A stretch of DNA of 64,000 bases from Spiractinospora alimapuensis (GTDB lineage: Bacteria > Actinomycetota > Actinomycetes > Streptosporangiales > Streptosporangiaceae). The stretch's first letter is position 1. Each line of letters opens with the position of its first letter. A program made the translations under genes and the position numbers. Location: positions 4,674,010-4,738,009 of the forward strand of contig NZ_CP072467.1 of NCBI RefSeq assembly GCF_018437505.1. Reading direction: 5' to 3'. The notes under the pieces are model-generated. The model had not been told where the DNA came from, searched no databases, and was given only the letters and a program-made list of their open reading frames with translations. Positions 53,843-63,358 of this stretch are shown here, one piece after another.

Positions 53843-54877
53843 ATGGAGGAACACCGTCATGCAGTACCGCACCTTGGGCGCACCGGTGTGCGGGTCAGCA
53901 CCCTCGCACTCGGCGCGATGAACTTCGGCGCGCTCGGACGCACCACCCAGGACGAGGCCCACGCCATCGTCGACGCCGCTCTCGAGGGCGGGATCAACGT
54001 CATCAACACCGCCGACGTCTACAGCGGCGGCGAGTCGGAGGAGATGGTCGGAAAGGCCGTCGCGGGCCGTCGAGACGACATCGTGCTGGCCACAACGGCG
54101 GGCCTGCCCATGGGAGAGGAGCGCAACCGTCGGGGCGGTTCGCGCCGGTGGCTCGTCACCGCTCTGGAGAACAGCCTGCGCCGTCTCGGCGTCGACCACG
54201 TCGATCTCTACCAGATCCACCGATGGGACCCCACCACCAGCGACGAGGAGACGCTGTCTGCGTTGACCGACCTGCGGCGCGCCGGGAAGATCCGCTACTT
54301 CGGCTCCTCCACCTTCCCCGCACACCGCATCGTGGCGGCCCAATGGGCCGCCCGCGAACACCACCTGGGCCGTTACGTCACCGAACAGCCCAGTTACTCG
54401 ATCCTCCAGCGGGGAGTCGAGACCCACGTCCTGCCCGTGGCCGAGGAGTACGGTCTCGGCGTGCTGGTGTGGAGCCCGCTGGCCTCGGGCTGGCTGTCGG
54501 GCGCGGTCCGCGAAGGCCGAGAGACCACCACCAACCGTTCAACGTTCATGCCGCAACGCTTCGACAGCACGATCCCCGCCAATCGCGCCAGGCTCGACGC
54601 CGTGGAACAACTGGCCAAGGTCGCCGACGAGGCCGGACTCACGATGGTCCAGCTCGCTCTCGGCTTCGCCACCGCGCATCCCGCCGTGACCAGCGCGATC
54701 ATCGGGCCGCGCACCGTGGATCACCTGAACTCACATCTCGCCGCCGCGGACACCGCGCTCTCCGACGACGTTCTCGACGCGGTCGACGCGATCGTCGCCC
54801 CCGGTACCGATCTCGCCGCGCACGAAAAGAACGACACGCCGCCCGCGCTGCTCGACCCATCACTGCGGCGTCGCTGA
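53843..54877 (+). CDS. Aldo/keto reductase, start region possibly frameshifted
   Basis: NADPH-dependent TIM-barrel oxidoreductase of about 340 residues. Visible are LGRTGVRVSTLALGAMNFG, NVINTADVYSGGESEEMVG with the catalytic Asp and Tyr, DLYQIHRWDP, IRYFGSSTFPAHRI, GVLVWSPLASGWLSG and AIIGPRTVDHLNSHL. The frame starts at ATG 53843. However, ATG 53859 in another frame has an ideal GGAGGA and would begin with the canonical MQYRTLG; one added base near 53879 joins it to this frame. The product may be intact with an altered first dozen residues. Likely controlled by the divergent TetR. Confidence 0.88.
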   Translation: MEEHRHAVPHLGRTGVRVSTLALGAMNFGALGRTTQDEAHAIVDAALEGGINVINTADVYSGGESEEMVGKAVAGRRDDIVLATTAGLPMGEERNRRGGSRRWLVTALENSLRRLGVDHVDLYQIHRWDPTTSDEETLSALTDLRRAGKIRYFGSSTFPAHRIVAAQWAAREHHLGRYVTEQPSYSILQRGVETHVLPVAEEYGLGVLVWSPLASGWLSGAVREGRETTTNRSTFMPQRFDSTIPANRARLDAVEQLAKVADEAGLTMVQLALGFATAHPAVTSAIIGPRTVDHLNSHLAAADTALSDDVLDAVDAIVAPGTDLAAHEKNDTPPALLDPSLRRR

Positions 54878-54975
54878 CCCGAAGGGGGTGCGGCCACCTC
54901 TCCGGACGCCCGTCCTCACCAGCGTGGGCGTACCTCGCGTGGTTACCGGGCAGCCGGGGGAGGGTGTCCCTGTCG

Positions 54976-55016
54976 GCGGGTGCCTCGCCGTGGTCGAGGT
55001 AAGGCGAGGCACCCGC
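54976..55016. terminator. Convergent terminator hairpin
   Basis: GCGGGTGCCTCGCC pairs perfectly with GGCGAGGCACCCGC around a 13-base loop, between the aldo-keto reductase and glpX. Confidence 0.75.
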
Positions 55017-55035
55017 GCGCCGCGTCAGCTCTGGG

Positions 55036-56037
55036 TCAGAACTTGACCTCGCTGTAGGTCATCAGCTTGCTCAGCCGGTGCTCGCCGCTGACACGCCGGA
55101 TCGTGCCGCTGCGACCACGGGTCACGAGGGAGTCGGTCGCGGCCCCGCCATGGGCGTACCGGACGCCCTGCAGGAGTTCGCCGTCGGTGATTCCGGTGGC
55201 CGCGAAGAACACGTCCTCCGAGGAGACCAGGTCGTCGGTGGTCAGGACACGGGTGACGTCATGGCCGGCCGCTTCGGCCTTACGGCGTTCGGCGTCGTCG
55301 GTGGGGGCCAGTCGTGCCTGGATGACCCCGCCGAGGCACTTCAACGCGCACGCGGCGATGATGCCCTCGGGGGTTCCCCCCGTCCCCAGTAGCAGGTCGA
55401 CACCGGTGTCGGGGCGCGCGGCCATGATGGCGCCCGCGACGTCGCCGTCGGTGATGAACTTGATGCGGGCGCCGGCGGCGCGCACCTCCTCGACCAGGTC
55501 CGCGTGCCGTGGACGGTCCAGCAGGACCACGGTCACGTCCTGCGGTGCGCCGCCCTTCGCCCGTGCGACGGCCTGGATGTTGTCGGCGACCGGCGCCTCG
55601 ATGTCGACGTGCGGCGCGGCCAGCGGGCCGGTGACCAGCTTCTCCATGTAGAACACGGCCGAGGGGTCGTACATGGAGTGGCGCGGGGCGACGGCGATCA
55701 CCGAGATCGCGTTCGGCATTCCCATGGCCGTCAGCCGGGTGCCGTCGATCGGGTCCACCGCGACGTCACACTCGGCGCCGCTGCCGTCGCCGACGTGCTC
55801 GCCGTTGAACAGCATCGGCGCGTCGTCCTTCTCACCCTCACCGATCACGACCGTGCCGTTCATGGACACGCTGCCGATCAGGTGACGCATTCCCCGTACA
55901 GCGGCACCGTCGGCCCCGTTCTTCTCACCCCTGCCCACCCAGCGGGCCGCCGCCAACGCGGCCGCCTCCGTGACGCGCACCAACTCCAGGGCGAGGTTGC
56001 GGTCAGGTGTGGTCGAATGTGCCGTGGTGTCGCTCAT
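55036..56037 (-). CDS. glpX: Class II fructose-1,6-bisphosphatase
   Basis: Gluconeogenic phosphatase of 333 residues. The metal and substrate sites are [13 protein letters not shown] near residue 65 and [16 protein letters not shown] near 90. [26 protein letters not shown] and [23 protein letters not shown] are typical of GlpX. The ATG follows GAGGAAG. In actinobacteria it is the main FBPase and usually lies close to fumC and the DUF4245-xse genes, as partly preserved here. Confidence 0.95.
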   Translation of the reverse strand: MSDTTAHSTTPDRNLALELVRVTEAAALAAARWVGRGEKNGADGAAVRGMRHLIGSVSMNGTVVIGEGEKDDAPMLFNGEHVGDGSGAECDVAVDPIDGTRLTAMGMPNAISVIAVAPRHSMYDPSAVFYMEKLVTGPLAAPHVDIEAPVADNIQAVARAKGGAPQDVTVVLLDRPRHADLVEEVRAAGARIKFITDGDVAGAIMAARPDTGVDLLLGTGGTPEGIIAACALKCLGGVIQARLAPTDDAERRKAEAAGHDVTRVLTTDDLVSSEDVFFAATGITDGELLQGVRYAHGGAATDSLVTRGRSGTIRRVSGEHRLSKLMTYSEVKF

Positions 56038-56184
56038 GCCGTGTCTTCCTCCCGTGTCGAGCGGACTCCATTGTCGCCTACGAAGGGCGGCGACCCGAGG
56101 CGGGGCGCGGCGACGAACAGGAGCGTCACGTCACGTAACCTGAGGGTTTCTTGACCGGCGACGGCGGCTGGGGACGGGACGAAG

Positions 56185-56847
56185 GTGGCTGAGGCGCAAC
56201 GGTCGGTGCGGGGCGCGCACCGTGGAGACGCGACCCGACGGGCCCTGTTGGAGGCCGCGGCGCGGGTGTTCGGTGCCGTGGGGTTCGACAAGGCCGGTGT
56301 CAGCGAGATCGCGGCGGCGGCCGGGACGAGTGTGGGAGGGCTCTACCACCACTTCGGTGGCAAGGCCGAACTCCACCGTGCGCTGTTCGAGGAGTTCCAG
56401 CGTCGACAGCAGGGCCGGACCCGTCAGGCGGTGGACCGGGCGCGCGCCCAGGGCGAGTCCGATCCGACCCACCTCATGATCCTCGCCACCCACGCCTACC
56501 TCAACGGATGCATCGACGACCGGGACGCGGCGCACCTCTTCTACTGCGAGGACGGGCCACCCGGCTTCGAACGCGAACTGCGGGAGCGGCTGTGGGAGTG
56601 GACCGACCGCAACGTCGCGCTCTATCGCAAGGCCGATGAGCCGGTCGACGAAGCACTGCTTATGGTGGTGAGTGGGACGGGTGTCCTCGCGGTGACCCAG
56701 CTCGTCCGTGAGCCGGATCGCGCGCGCGCCGAGCGTCTGATCGACGACGTGCTCGCGGTGCTGCAGAGGTTGGTTCCGCCCCGGCCCCACTCCCCGGACG
56801 GGCATCCGACGCGACCCTCAGGCGAAGAAGGCAGAACCGCCCCGTGA
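56185..56847 (+). CDS. TetR-family regulator
   Basis: A 220-residue regulator. The helix-turn-helix covers about residues 17-62 (ALLEAAARVFGAVGFDKAGVSEIA, TSVGGLYHHFGGKAEL). The C-terminal domain contains FYCEDGPPGFERELRERLWEW. GTG 56185; the stop overlaps the DUF4245 start (GTGA), so the two are co-translated. It is divergent from glpX by 147 bp. The ligand is unknown. Confidence 0.88.
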   Translation: MAEAQRSVRGAHRGDATRRALLEAAARVFGAVGFDKAGVSEIAAAAGTSVGGLYHHFGGKAELHRALFEEFQRRQQGRTRQAVDRARAQGESDPTHLMILATHAYLNGCIDDRDAAHLFYCEDGPPGFERELRERLWEWTDRNVALYRKADEPVDEALLMVVSGTGVLAVTQLVREPDRARAERLIDDVLAVLQRLVPPRPHSPDGHPTRPSGEEGRTAP

Positions 56848-57449
56848 CCACCGAAACAGACGACGCTCCGGCACAGACCGCCGCACCGGCGACTCCGGAG
56901 AAGAAGCCGCGCAGTCGAAACGACGTCTTCGCCAACTACCTCGTGGTGCTCCTGGCCTTCGCGGGTATCTCGCTGGTGATCGTGCTGTTCGCGAGCTGGG
57001 GCGAGGAGGAGTCCCTCCCCGAGGTCGACTACGAGGCCGACGCGGAGCAGTTCACCGCGTTCGCCCCGTTCCCGGTCTTGGCCCCCGAGGACCTCCCCGA
57101 CGACTGGGTCGCGACCAGCTCCCGGCTCACCCTCGCCGGCGCCACCGCCGGGGAGGAGATCACCGACCCCGTGAAGTGGGACGTTGGCTTCGTCACCAGC
57201 TCCGAGGAGTACGCGTCCCTGCGCATCGGCGACGACGACCCCGAGGACTTCATCGCCGACATGACCAACGACGGCGACCCCGACGGAGACCAACAGGTCG
57301 CCGACGACACCTGGGACCGTTACGAGACCCCCGACGGCGACCGCCGCTCCCTCGTCCGCCCCACCGAGGGCGCCACCCTCGTCGTCACCGGCACCGCGAC
57401 CTACGACGAACTCGCCACTCTCGCCGAGTCCCTGGAACCCCAGGAGTAA
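56844..57449 (+). CDS. DUF4245 membrane-anchored protein
   Basis: A 201-residue protein. The N-terminal cytoplasmic tail has a basic stop (KKPRSR). One helix lies at about residues 33-50 (YLVVLLAFAGISLVIVLF). The external acidic domain reads FPVLAPEDLPDDWVATSSRL and later WDRYETPDGDRRSLVRPTEGATLVVTGTA. This is the DUF4245 family, usually found next to xseA/xseB and glpX in actinobacteria. Function unknown. GTG start, coupled to the TetR gene. Confidence 0.85.
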   Translation: MTTETDDAPAQTAAPATPEKKPRSRNDVFANYLVVLLAFAGISLVIVLFASWGEEESLPEVDYEADAEQFTAFAPFPVLAPEDLPDDWVATSSRLTLAGATAGEEITDPVKWDVGFVTSSEEYASLRIGDDDPEDFIADMTNDGDPDGDQQVADDTWDRYETPDGDRRSLVRPTEGATLVVTGTATYDELATLAESLEPQE

Positions 57450-57477
57450 CCCCCCGCCGCCCCCCATCAGGGATCAC

Positions 57478-57498
57478 CACCCTCACCAGGTGAGGGTG
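57478..57498 (+). terminator. Candidate terminator hairpin after the DUF4245 gene
   Basis: CACCCTCACC and GGTGAGGGTG form a near-continuous palindrome; the stem would be about nine base pairs with a three-base loop. Confidence 0.5.
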
Positions 57499-57588
57499 CA
57501 CATTCACCTGCTATCGCGGGGTCAGGTCCTCCCACCCACTCCTGAGGTCCAGTGAACGAGGTTGATCTGTGGGTCGCGCAGCGTCTAT

Positions 57589-57619
57589 TTTTAATAGACC
57601 GACCGTCGGTCTATTAAAA
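57589..57619. promoter_or_regulatory. Perfect 31-bp palindrome, TetR operator
   Basis: Perfect 15-base arms (57589-57603 and 57605-57619) flank a single central base, with core AATAGACCGAC/GTCGGTCTATT. It ends eight bases before the ATG of the TetR gene, next to its ribosome site, and is surely an autoregulatory site. Confidence 0.85.
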
Positions 57620-57627
57620 GGAGGGGC

Positions 57628-58329
57628 ATGCCGCGCACCGTCGACCATCGCCTCCACGCGCACAGACGGGACGCGATCCTGGACGCCGCAGCAGACCTGG
57701 TCGCCACGCAGGGATACGCGGACATGTCCGTACAGGACGTGATCACCCGCGTGGGGATCTCCAAGGGAGCCTTCTACCACTACTTTGGCTCCAAACCCGC
57801 GCTCCTGGAAGGGCTCGTGGAGCGAATCGCCGCGGAGCTGGCTGGCCTGTGCCGTGAGATCGTCGACGACCCCACGCTTCCCGCCGGGGAGAAGCTGCGC
57901 CGTTGCTTCCTCACCATGACCCGACGCAAGGCGCGGATGCGGCCATTGCTCATGGAGATGCTGAGCGTCTGGTACTCGGACAGCAACGCCGTCGTGCGCC
58001 AGAAACTGTGTGCCACCTCCTCCGGTCAACTGGTGCCACTGATGGCACGTGTCATCCACGAAGGGGTGGACGAAAGGGTGTTCTCGGTCTCTGATCCATT
58101 GACCACGGCTGGGATCGTGTGGGGCCTCGCCCAGAACCTACGAGAGTCACTGGGCCGCCTCCTGCTCGACCAGTCCATCGGTGATCCGTTACCGGCGATG
58201 CGAACGAGGATCGCGGCGTACACCGAAGCGATCGAACGCGTTCTCGCCATGGAATCCGGAACGCTTCGGCTGATCGACGACGCCGTCGTCGCCGGGTGGG
58301 TCGACAGCTCGCTTGGGAGGTCTCGATGA
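57628..58329 (+). CDS. TetR-family repressor, autoregulated
   Basis: A 233-residue regulator. The helix-turn-helix covers about residues 14-60 (ILDAAADLVATQGYADMSVQDVI, ISKGAFYHYFGSKPAL). The ATG has AGGAGGGG directly after the 31-bp palindrome. The stop shares ATGA with the hydrolase gene, so both form one operon under the operator. It probably senses a small lipophilic compound handled by the hydrolase. Confidence 0.9.
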   Translation: MPRTVDHRLHAHRRDAILDAAADLVATQGYADMSVQDVITRVGISKGAFYHYFGSKPALLEGLVERIAAELAGLCREIVDDPTLPAGEKLRRCFLTMTRRKARMRPLLMEMLSVWYSDSNAVVRQKLCATSSGQLVPLMARVIHEGVDERVFSVSDPLTTAGIVWGLAQNLRESLGRLLLDQSIGDPLPAMRTRIAAYTEAIERVLAMESGTLRLIDDAVVAGWVDSSLGRSR

Positions 58330-59069
58330 GATTCGTTCTGGTGCACGGTGGTTGGCACGGGGCCTGGTGCTGGGAGCGCTTGGTTCCCCTCATGCGGGAG
58401 GCTGGGGCGACGGTCCACACGCCGTCGCTTACCGGAGTCGGGGAGCGCGCGGCCGACGCCACTCCCGACGTGAACGTGAGCACCCACATCGCCGACGTCG
58501 TCGAGGTCCTGGAAGAGGAAGACCTGTCGGACGTGGTCCTCGTTGGCCACAGCTACGCGGGATTCGTGATCACCGGAGTCGCGGATCGGGTTCCCGAGCG
58601 CATACGGCACCTCGTCTACCTCGATGCGGTGGTTCCCCGGGAGGGAAAGTCGGTGGCCGACGTGCTACCACCCCTGAACAAGGTAGTTCCTTGGGCGACC
58701 AACCGTTACGGTGACGGGTGGTTGATGCCGCACCCGCCGCTGAACATGGGGAAGGTGCCGGGCGTGCACGGCTTCTACGGAGTCACCGATGAGACCGACC
58801 TCAAGTGGATCAGCGCGAACATCACGCCGCAGCCGGTGCGTACCTTCACCGAGCCCTATCGCGGTCGTACCACGGGCTTGCTGGAAAGTCTTCCTCGCAC
58901 CTATGTCCATTGCACCGGTGGCGGGCGGCTCGTGCAGTGGGCACGCAGGCCCCGTCGGGCGTTCTGGCCCCCGAGGGACCCGGGATGGCAACATCGCCGT
59001 CTCGCCACGGGACACAACGCCATGATCACGGCCCCGGCCGAGCTGGCGGATTTGTTGTTGGGGCTCTGA
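58326..59069 (+). CDS. Alpha/beta hydrolase
   Basis: A 247-residue esterase-like hydrolase. The oxyanion region is FVLVHGGWHGAWCWERL near the N-terminus, the nucleophile elbow is VGHSYAGF near residue 80 (Ser), and the catalytic His is in LATGHNAMITAP near the C-terminus. The segment just after HCTGGGR (about residues 197-215) is Arg/Trp-rich and fits the family poorly, which may mark a divergent loop or a local sequence error. It is coupled to the TetR gene by an ATGA overlap. Confidence 0.87.
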   Translation: MRFVLVHGGWHGAWCWERLVPLMREAGATVHTPSLTGVGERAADATPDVNVSTHIADVVEVLEEEDLSDVVLVGHSYAGFVITGVADRVPERIRHLVYLDAVVPREGKSVADVLPPLNKVVPWATNRYGDGWLMPHPPLNMGKVPGVHGFYGVTDETDLKWISANITPQPVRTFTEPYRGRTTGLLESLPRTYVHCTGGGRLVQWARRPRRAFWPPRDPGWQHRRLATGHNAMITAPAELADLLLGL

Positions 59070-59136
59070 CGAGCGTCGCCATCGTGGGTCGCGATCCCTT
59101 TGGTCGCGGCCGCCCCAATCGCCTTCCCGTCGGGCT

Positions 59137-59415
59137 TCAGAACGGACGGTCGTCGGTCCCGTTACCGTTGTCCGGGCCGTCGGCTTCTGGTTCCTGCTCG
59201 GCGAGGGCGGCGGCGAGGCGGGCGCGGGCGCCCTCGAGCCAGCTCTCGCAGGTGGTGGCGAGGCGTTCCCCGCGTTCCCAGAGCTGCATGGTCTGCTCGA
59301 GGGTGAGGCCGCCGCTCTCGAGTTGGCGGACGACGTTCGTGAGCTCGTCGCGGGCCCGTTCGTAGCTGAGGTCCTCGTCGCGCGGGGTTTCGGTGGTGTC
59401 ACTGGCGTCGCTCAT
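59137..59415 (-). CDS. xseB: Exodeoxyribonuclease VII small subunit
   Basis: A 92-residue subunit. The core [45 protein letters not shown] (residues 16-60; key residues L-E-x-G-x-L and G-x-x-L) is the XseB signature, followed by an acidic tail. It binds the large subunit in several copies to form the single-strand-specific exonuclease VII. The ATG overlaps the xseA stop (ATGA). Confidence 0.95.
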   Translation of the reverse strand: MSDASDTTETPRDEDLSYERARDELTNVVRQLESGGLTLEQTMQLWERGERLATTCESWLEGARARLAAALAEQEPEADGPDNGNGTDDRPF

Positions 59416-60650
59416 GCGTTCTCTGCGTTCTCGTCGTTGGTTACGTCGCCCGTGTCGGCGGTGACGGTCAGGCTGTCGTCGGCGAAGCGCACACGGAGGT
59501 GCTCGCCCGCCGAAACCTGGGTGGCGGAGGTGACGACGCCGTCGTCGACGCGTTGCACCACGGCGTACCCCCGAGCCAACGTGGTGTGGGGGGACAGGGC
59601 CAGCAGGCGCGCCCGGGTGTGGGTCAGGTCGTCGGAGCCACGGTCCAACCCGACCGTGACACAGCGGCGGGCCCGGTCACGCAGACCCTCGATGTGGTCG
59701 GCCAGGCGGTCGATCTCACCGACCGGGCTGGCCAGCGCCGGGCGGGACCGCATTCCCGCGAGCCAGGACAGTTCCCGCTCCAGCCCGCCCCGGACCACGC
59801 GTCGGGCCCGGTCCCGGAGCTGGCGAACCTGAACGAGCTGTTCGCCGACGTCGGGGACCGCCTTCTTCGCCGCGTCGGTGGGCGTGGAGGCCCGCAGGTC
59901 GGCCACGAGGTCGAGCAGGGGACTGTCCTGTTCGTGGCCGATCGCGCTGATGACCGGGGTACCCGCCGCCGCGACCGCCCGCACGAGCGCCTCGTCGGAG
60001 AACGGGAGGAGGTCCTCCAGGGGGCCGCCGCCTCGGGCGATGACGATGACGTCGACGTCCGGGAGCGCGTCCAGTTCCTTCAACGCGTTCGTCACCTCGC
60101 CCACCGCGCGGTCACCCTGGACCGCTACCTCCCGCACCTCGAAGCGGACGGCCGGCCACCGACGGCGGCCGTTCTCCAGGACGTCCCGCTCGGCCGCGGA
60201 GTCCCGGCCGCAGATCAGGCCGACGGAGGTCGGCAGGAACGGCAGGGCGCGCTTGCGCTCGGTGGAGAAGACGCCCTCCGCGGCGAGGGTCTTGCGAAGC
60301 TGCTCCAGCCGCGCCAACAGTTCGCCGAGGCCCACGTGCCGGATCTCCAGCGCCGCCAGGGAGAAGGTGCCGCGCGCGACGTAGAAGTCGGGCTTGGCGT
60401 GGATGACCACACGGGTGCCGGCCTCGGGGGTGGGCGTGGTCGCCCGAAGGACCCGCACCGGACACACGACCCGAGCGGACACGTTGGCGACCGTGTCGCG
60501 CAGGGTGATGAAGACGGTCCCGCCGCGCTGGTTCAGCTCGGCGATCTGCCCCTCCACCCAGATGCGTCCCAATCGTCCGATCCACCCGCCGACCGCCTGC
60601 ATCACGGCGCGGACCGACTGTGGTTCCTCCGGGGAGCTCTCCATGCCCAT
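59412..60650 (-). CDS. xseA: Exodeoxyribonuclease VII large subunit
   Basis: Catalytic subunit, about 412 residues. The N-terminal OB-fold has [22 protein letters not shown]. The catalytic domain has [49 protein letters not shown] and [32 protein letters not shown] coiled coil and a short C-terminal domain follow. ATG 60650 is chosen: homology starts a few residues later, and TAGGGT ends seven bases upstream, suggesting a leaderless transcript. Forms exonuclease VII with xseB. Confidence 0.95.
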   Translation of the reverse strand: MGMESSPEEPQSVRAVMQAVGGWIGRLGRIWVEGQIAELNQRGGTVFITLRDTVANVSARVVCPVRVLRATTPTPEAGTRVVIHAKPDFYVARGTFSLAALEIRHVGLGELLARLEQLRKTLAAEGVFSTERKRALPFLPTSVGLICGRDSAAERDVLENGRRRWPAVRFEVREVAVQGDRAVGEVTNALKELDALPDVDVIVIARGGGPLEDLLPFSDEALVRAVAAAGTPVISAIGHEQDSPLLDLVADLRASTPTDAAKKAVPDVGEQLVQVRQLRDRARRVVRGGLERELSWLAGMRSRPALASPVGEIDRLADHIEGLRDRARRCVTVGLDRGSDDLTHTRARLLALSPHTTLARGYAVVQRVDDGVVTSATQVSAGEHLRVRFADDSLTVTADTGDVTNDENAENA

Positions 60651-60934
60651 GCAGACGACCCTACGGCAGGACGCCGACACAGCGGGCGCGACCAAGCCGC
60701 TGTCGGAGCTCACCGAGTGCGACGTGTGTTCGGTCCCGCGTCGGCAGCGGCGGAACCGGTCCCCGGGCCACCCCCGCGTCACCGCCGTGACCTGTCCCGG
60801 GAAAGCCGAAACGGCGTGGAGGAGATCCCCCACGCCGATGACGCGGCCGAGCGTGGTCCGCTGCCCGAGTGAACGTGAGCCCCGGCGACGCCGCGGTTGT
60901 TCCGTCGGACGTCGCCAGACGCACCGCGACTGGG
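60651..60934. other. Intergenic region between xseA and the acidic-protein gene
   Basis: About 280 bp. It contains the likely xseA promoter at its left end; otherwise only antisense open frames that look like G+C artefacts. Confidence 0.3.
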
Positions 60935-61534
60935 CTAGCTGTCGCCTTCGCTCTCGTTCTCCAGCTTGGCGATCCGGTTGTCATACATCTTCAGGAAGTC
61001 GGCCCGGTCCTCGTTGGCGGCCTCGTAGCTGCGCATGGTGCGGACGTCGTCCAGAGTGAGCTTGCGCAGCCGTGCCCGCATCGACGGCAGGGTGACGGTG
61101 CTGTAGTTCGGCACCGGCAGCTCCGACTCATTGGAGGCGGCGACCGCGCGGTCCAGCGAGTCGCGGCTGGCGGCGACGGTCTTGGTGTCCCCCGCCTTCA
61201 GCTCCTCGGCGATGGACTCCTTGTCCTCGTCCGCGACGAGAGGGGCCTCTTCGGTGGTATCCGTGGCCTCGGCGGTGTCGTCCCGCTCCTCGGACTCGTT
61301 GGCGGACTCACCGCTCTCCGCCGTGGTGTCAGCGCCGTCGGTGGTCTCGGACGTGGCGTCGGCGGGGGAGTCGGTGTCGACCGGGGCGTCTTCGGTCGAG
61401 GTCTCGGGCTTGGCGTCGGAGCTCGACGTGGTGTCGGCGTCCTTCTGCTCGGCCTTCTGATCCTCGGGTGCTCTCTGGCCGAAGATTCCCTTGACGAGGT
61501 CGACGATCCTGCCAGTGATCGTTTCGTTGGTCAT
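60935..61534 (-). CDS. Acidic protein with conserved actinobacterial C-terminal helical domain
   Basis: About 199 residues. The start [20 protein letters not shown] is followed by a long Glu/Asp/Thr/Ser-rich disordered stretch (about residues 25-105). The C-terminal domain (about 145-195) has [21 protein letters not shown] and [22 protein letters not shown], a short helical module I have seen at the ends of several actinobacterial proteins. No enzyme motif. GGAAG lies upstream of ATG 61534. It is divergent from ispH across an AT-rich spacer. Confidence 0.7.
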   Translation of the reverse strand: MTNETITGRIVDLVKGIFGQRAPEDQKAEQKDADTTSSSDAKPETSTEDAPVDTDSPADATSETTDGADTTAESGESANESEERDDTAEATDTTEEAPLVADEDKESIAEELKAGDTKTVAASRDSLDRAVAASNESELPVPNYSTVTLPSMRARLRKLTLDDVRTMRSYEAANEDRADFLKMYDNRIAKLENESEGDS

Positions 61535-61820
61535 GGGTTCGGGGGCTTCCTTGTAGTCGCGGGCTGGGGGAAATGTCACCCCATGGACGGTCTCGCTCGG
61601 TGCTCGCGCCCGGTCGGGTGTGAATCAAGTATCGGTAATACCCGGAGATTAAGCCACAATAGAGTAGTTTGCCGCTTCTCCTCACCCGGCCAGTGCTTGA
61701 TTATCCTCATGCGTCCCAGTTGGGAGATGCGCCCGTGAAGCGGTGTGTCAAACCCCGCCGCGCACGACGGCCGTGGGCGTCCTGGTAGCCGAGGTGTTAC
61801 CGGATCCTAGTATGGATGGT
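61535..61820. promoter_or_regulatory. Divergent spacer with the ispH promoter
   Basis: About 285 bp, AT-rich at 61625-61715. TAGTAT at 61808-61813 ends seven bases before the ispH ATG and no ribosome site is present, so ispH is probably leaderless. Confidence 0.5.
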
Positions 61821-62777
61821 ATGACTCAATCCTCGCAGCGTGTCCTGCTCGCCAAACCCCGCGGTTACTGCGCCGGTGTGGACCGGGCGGTTATCGCCGT
61901 GGAGAAGGCCCTGGAACGGTACGGCGCACCCGTTTACGTCCGCAAGCAGATCGTGCACAACACATACGTGGTGCGCACCCTGGAGGAACGCGGCGCCATC
62001 TTCGTCGAGGAGACCGACGAGGTCCCCGAGGGCGCGGTCGTGGTCTTCTCCGCCCACGGCGTTTCGCCGGCGGTCCACGAGCAGGCGGAGCGCCGCAACC
62101 TGCAGACCATCGACGCCACCTGCCCCCTGGTCACCAAGGTGCACAAGGAAGCACAGCGCTTCGCCGCCCAGGACCGCGACATCGTGCTCATCGGTCACGC
62201 CGGGCACGAGGAGGTGGAGGGCACCAGCGGCGAGGCCCCCGACCACATCCAGCTCGTGGAACGCCCGGAGGACGTCGCAAACCTCGAGGTGCGCGACCCG
62301 GACAACGTCTCCTGGCTGTCGCAGACCACGCTCTCGGTCGACGAGACCATGCAGACGGTGGACGCGCTGCGCCAGAAGTACCCCAACCTGCTCGACCCGC
62401 CGAGCGACGACATCTGCTACGCCACGTCCAACCGCCAGGAGGCGGTGAAGGCGATCGCCCCGCAGTGTGACCTGGTGCTGGTGGTGGGTTCGGACAACTC
62501 GTCCAACTCGCAGCGACTGGTCGAGGTCGCGCTGGACGCGGGGGCGACGGCGTCGTACCTGATCGACGACGCGTCGCTCATGGACGAGGCGTGGCTGCGG
62601 GGAGTGGCCACGGTGGGGGTCACCAGTGGCGCCTCGGTGCCGGAGATCCTGGTCGACCGGCTGCTGGAGCGCCTGGCCGAACACGGCTACGCCGACGTGG
62701 AGGAAGTGGAGACGACCCGCGAGTCGTTGACGTTCTCCTTGCCCAAGGAGCTACGTAAGGACGCCCGCGCGAGCTAG
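61821..62777 (+). CDS. ispH: 4-hydroxy-3-methylbut-2-enyl diphosphate reductase
   Basis: Last enzyme of the MEP isoprenoid pathway, a [4Fe-4S] reductase of 318 residues that makes IPP and DMAPP. Cluster cysteines are in [11 protein letters not shown] near residue 18, [14 protein letters not shown] near 100 and [12 protein letters not shown] near 200. The conserved [27 protein letters not shown] and [10 protein letters not shown] motifs are present. ATG 61821 is favoured, since homology begins there and a -10 sits just upstream; ATG 61812 is an alternative. Its product feeds the isoprenyl transferase in the same window. Confidence 0.96.
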   Translation: MTQSSQRVLLAKPRGYCAGVDRAVIAVEKALERYGAPVYVRKQIVHNTYVVRTLEERGAIFVEETDEVPEGAVVVFSAHGVSPAVHEQAERRNLQTIDATCPLVTKVHKEAQRFAAQDRDIVLIGHAGHEEVEGTSGEAPDHIQLVERPEDVANLEVRDPDNVSWLSQTTLSVDETMQTVDALRQKYPNLLDPPSDDICYATSNRQEAVKAIAPQCDLVLVVGSDNSSNSQRLVEVALDAGATASYLIDDASLMDEAWLRGVATVGVTSGASVPEILVDRLLERLAEHGYADVEEVETTRESLTFSLPKELRKDARAS

Positions 62778-62805
62778 CTCCGACGTCGGCCGCTGGGCCG
62801 TGCCC

Positions 62806-63345
62806 TCAGGAGCGGTCCTTGCGCAGGTCCGCCCGGAAGCGACCGATCTGCCGCGGAAGACCGCGGAAGACCGCGATCACCAGCACGGCCGACGTGCCGA
62901 AGAACAGCCACGGAGCCGCCCCCGCGAGCAGCATCATCAGCGACAGCAGGGCGCTGCGCGCGCCCTCGTCGCCGCCCGCCGACGTCAGGGCGAGGGCGAC
63001 CAGAGCGCCACCGAGATAGGCGACCGGAGGGCAGACACACATCGGGAGCAGGTCCTTGACCCGAGTGAAGAAGGCGGCGAACACGCTCGCCACGAAGAAC
63101 CCCAGGCCACTGACGATCGGGGCCCCGCTCCACACCGAGATCAGGGTCGACACCAGGCTGACCGCGACGATCCCGGTGATGGCGCCCCGCGCGGTCAGAC
63201 GCAGGGGCTGGTAGGTGGGCGTCGACGGCTTGGCCGCGCGCCGGACATGTGGCGGCTGCTCGCTCCCGCGCCGGATACGCGGGGGAGCGGCGCGTTGCTG
63301 TTCGCCCCGCACGGGCGCCGCCCTCCGCTCAGTTACGTAGCTCAC
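62806..63345 (-). CDS. DUF6542-like membrane protein
   Basis: About 179 residues. The basic, disordered N-terminus (about 50 residues) is followed by four hydrophobic segments beginning LTARGAITGIVAVSLVSTLI, with LPMCVCPPVAYLGGALVALAL in the middle, and a basic C-tail. This layout is that of DUF6542 proteins, found convergent to ispH in many actinobacteria. GTG 63345 lies four bases after a TATAAC hexamer, suggesting a leaderless start; an upstream in-frame ATG at 63405 is less likely. Function unknown. Confidence 0.7.
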   Translation of the reverse strand: MSYVTERRAAPVRGEQQRAAPPRIRRGSEQPPHVRRAAKPSTPTYQPLRLTARGAITGIVAVSLVSTLISVWSGAPIVSGLGFFVASVFAAFFTRVKDLLPMCVCPPVAYLGGALVALALTSAGGDEGARSALLSLMMLLAGAAPWLFFGTSAVLVIAVFRGLPRQIGRFRADLRKDRS

Positions 63346-63358
63346 AGAAGTTATACTG

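Noticed and set aside
58900-59010. A possible pair of compensating frameshifts near the C-terminus of the alpha/beta hydrolase
   Set aside because: The segment is unusually Arg/Trp-rich, but the catalytic His motif after it is in frame and the length fits, so a divergent loop is the simpler reading.
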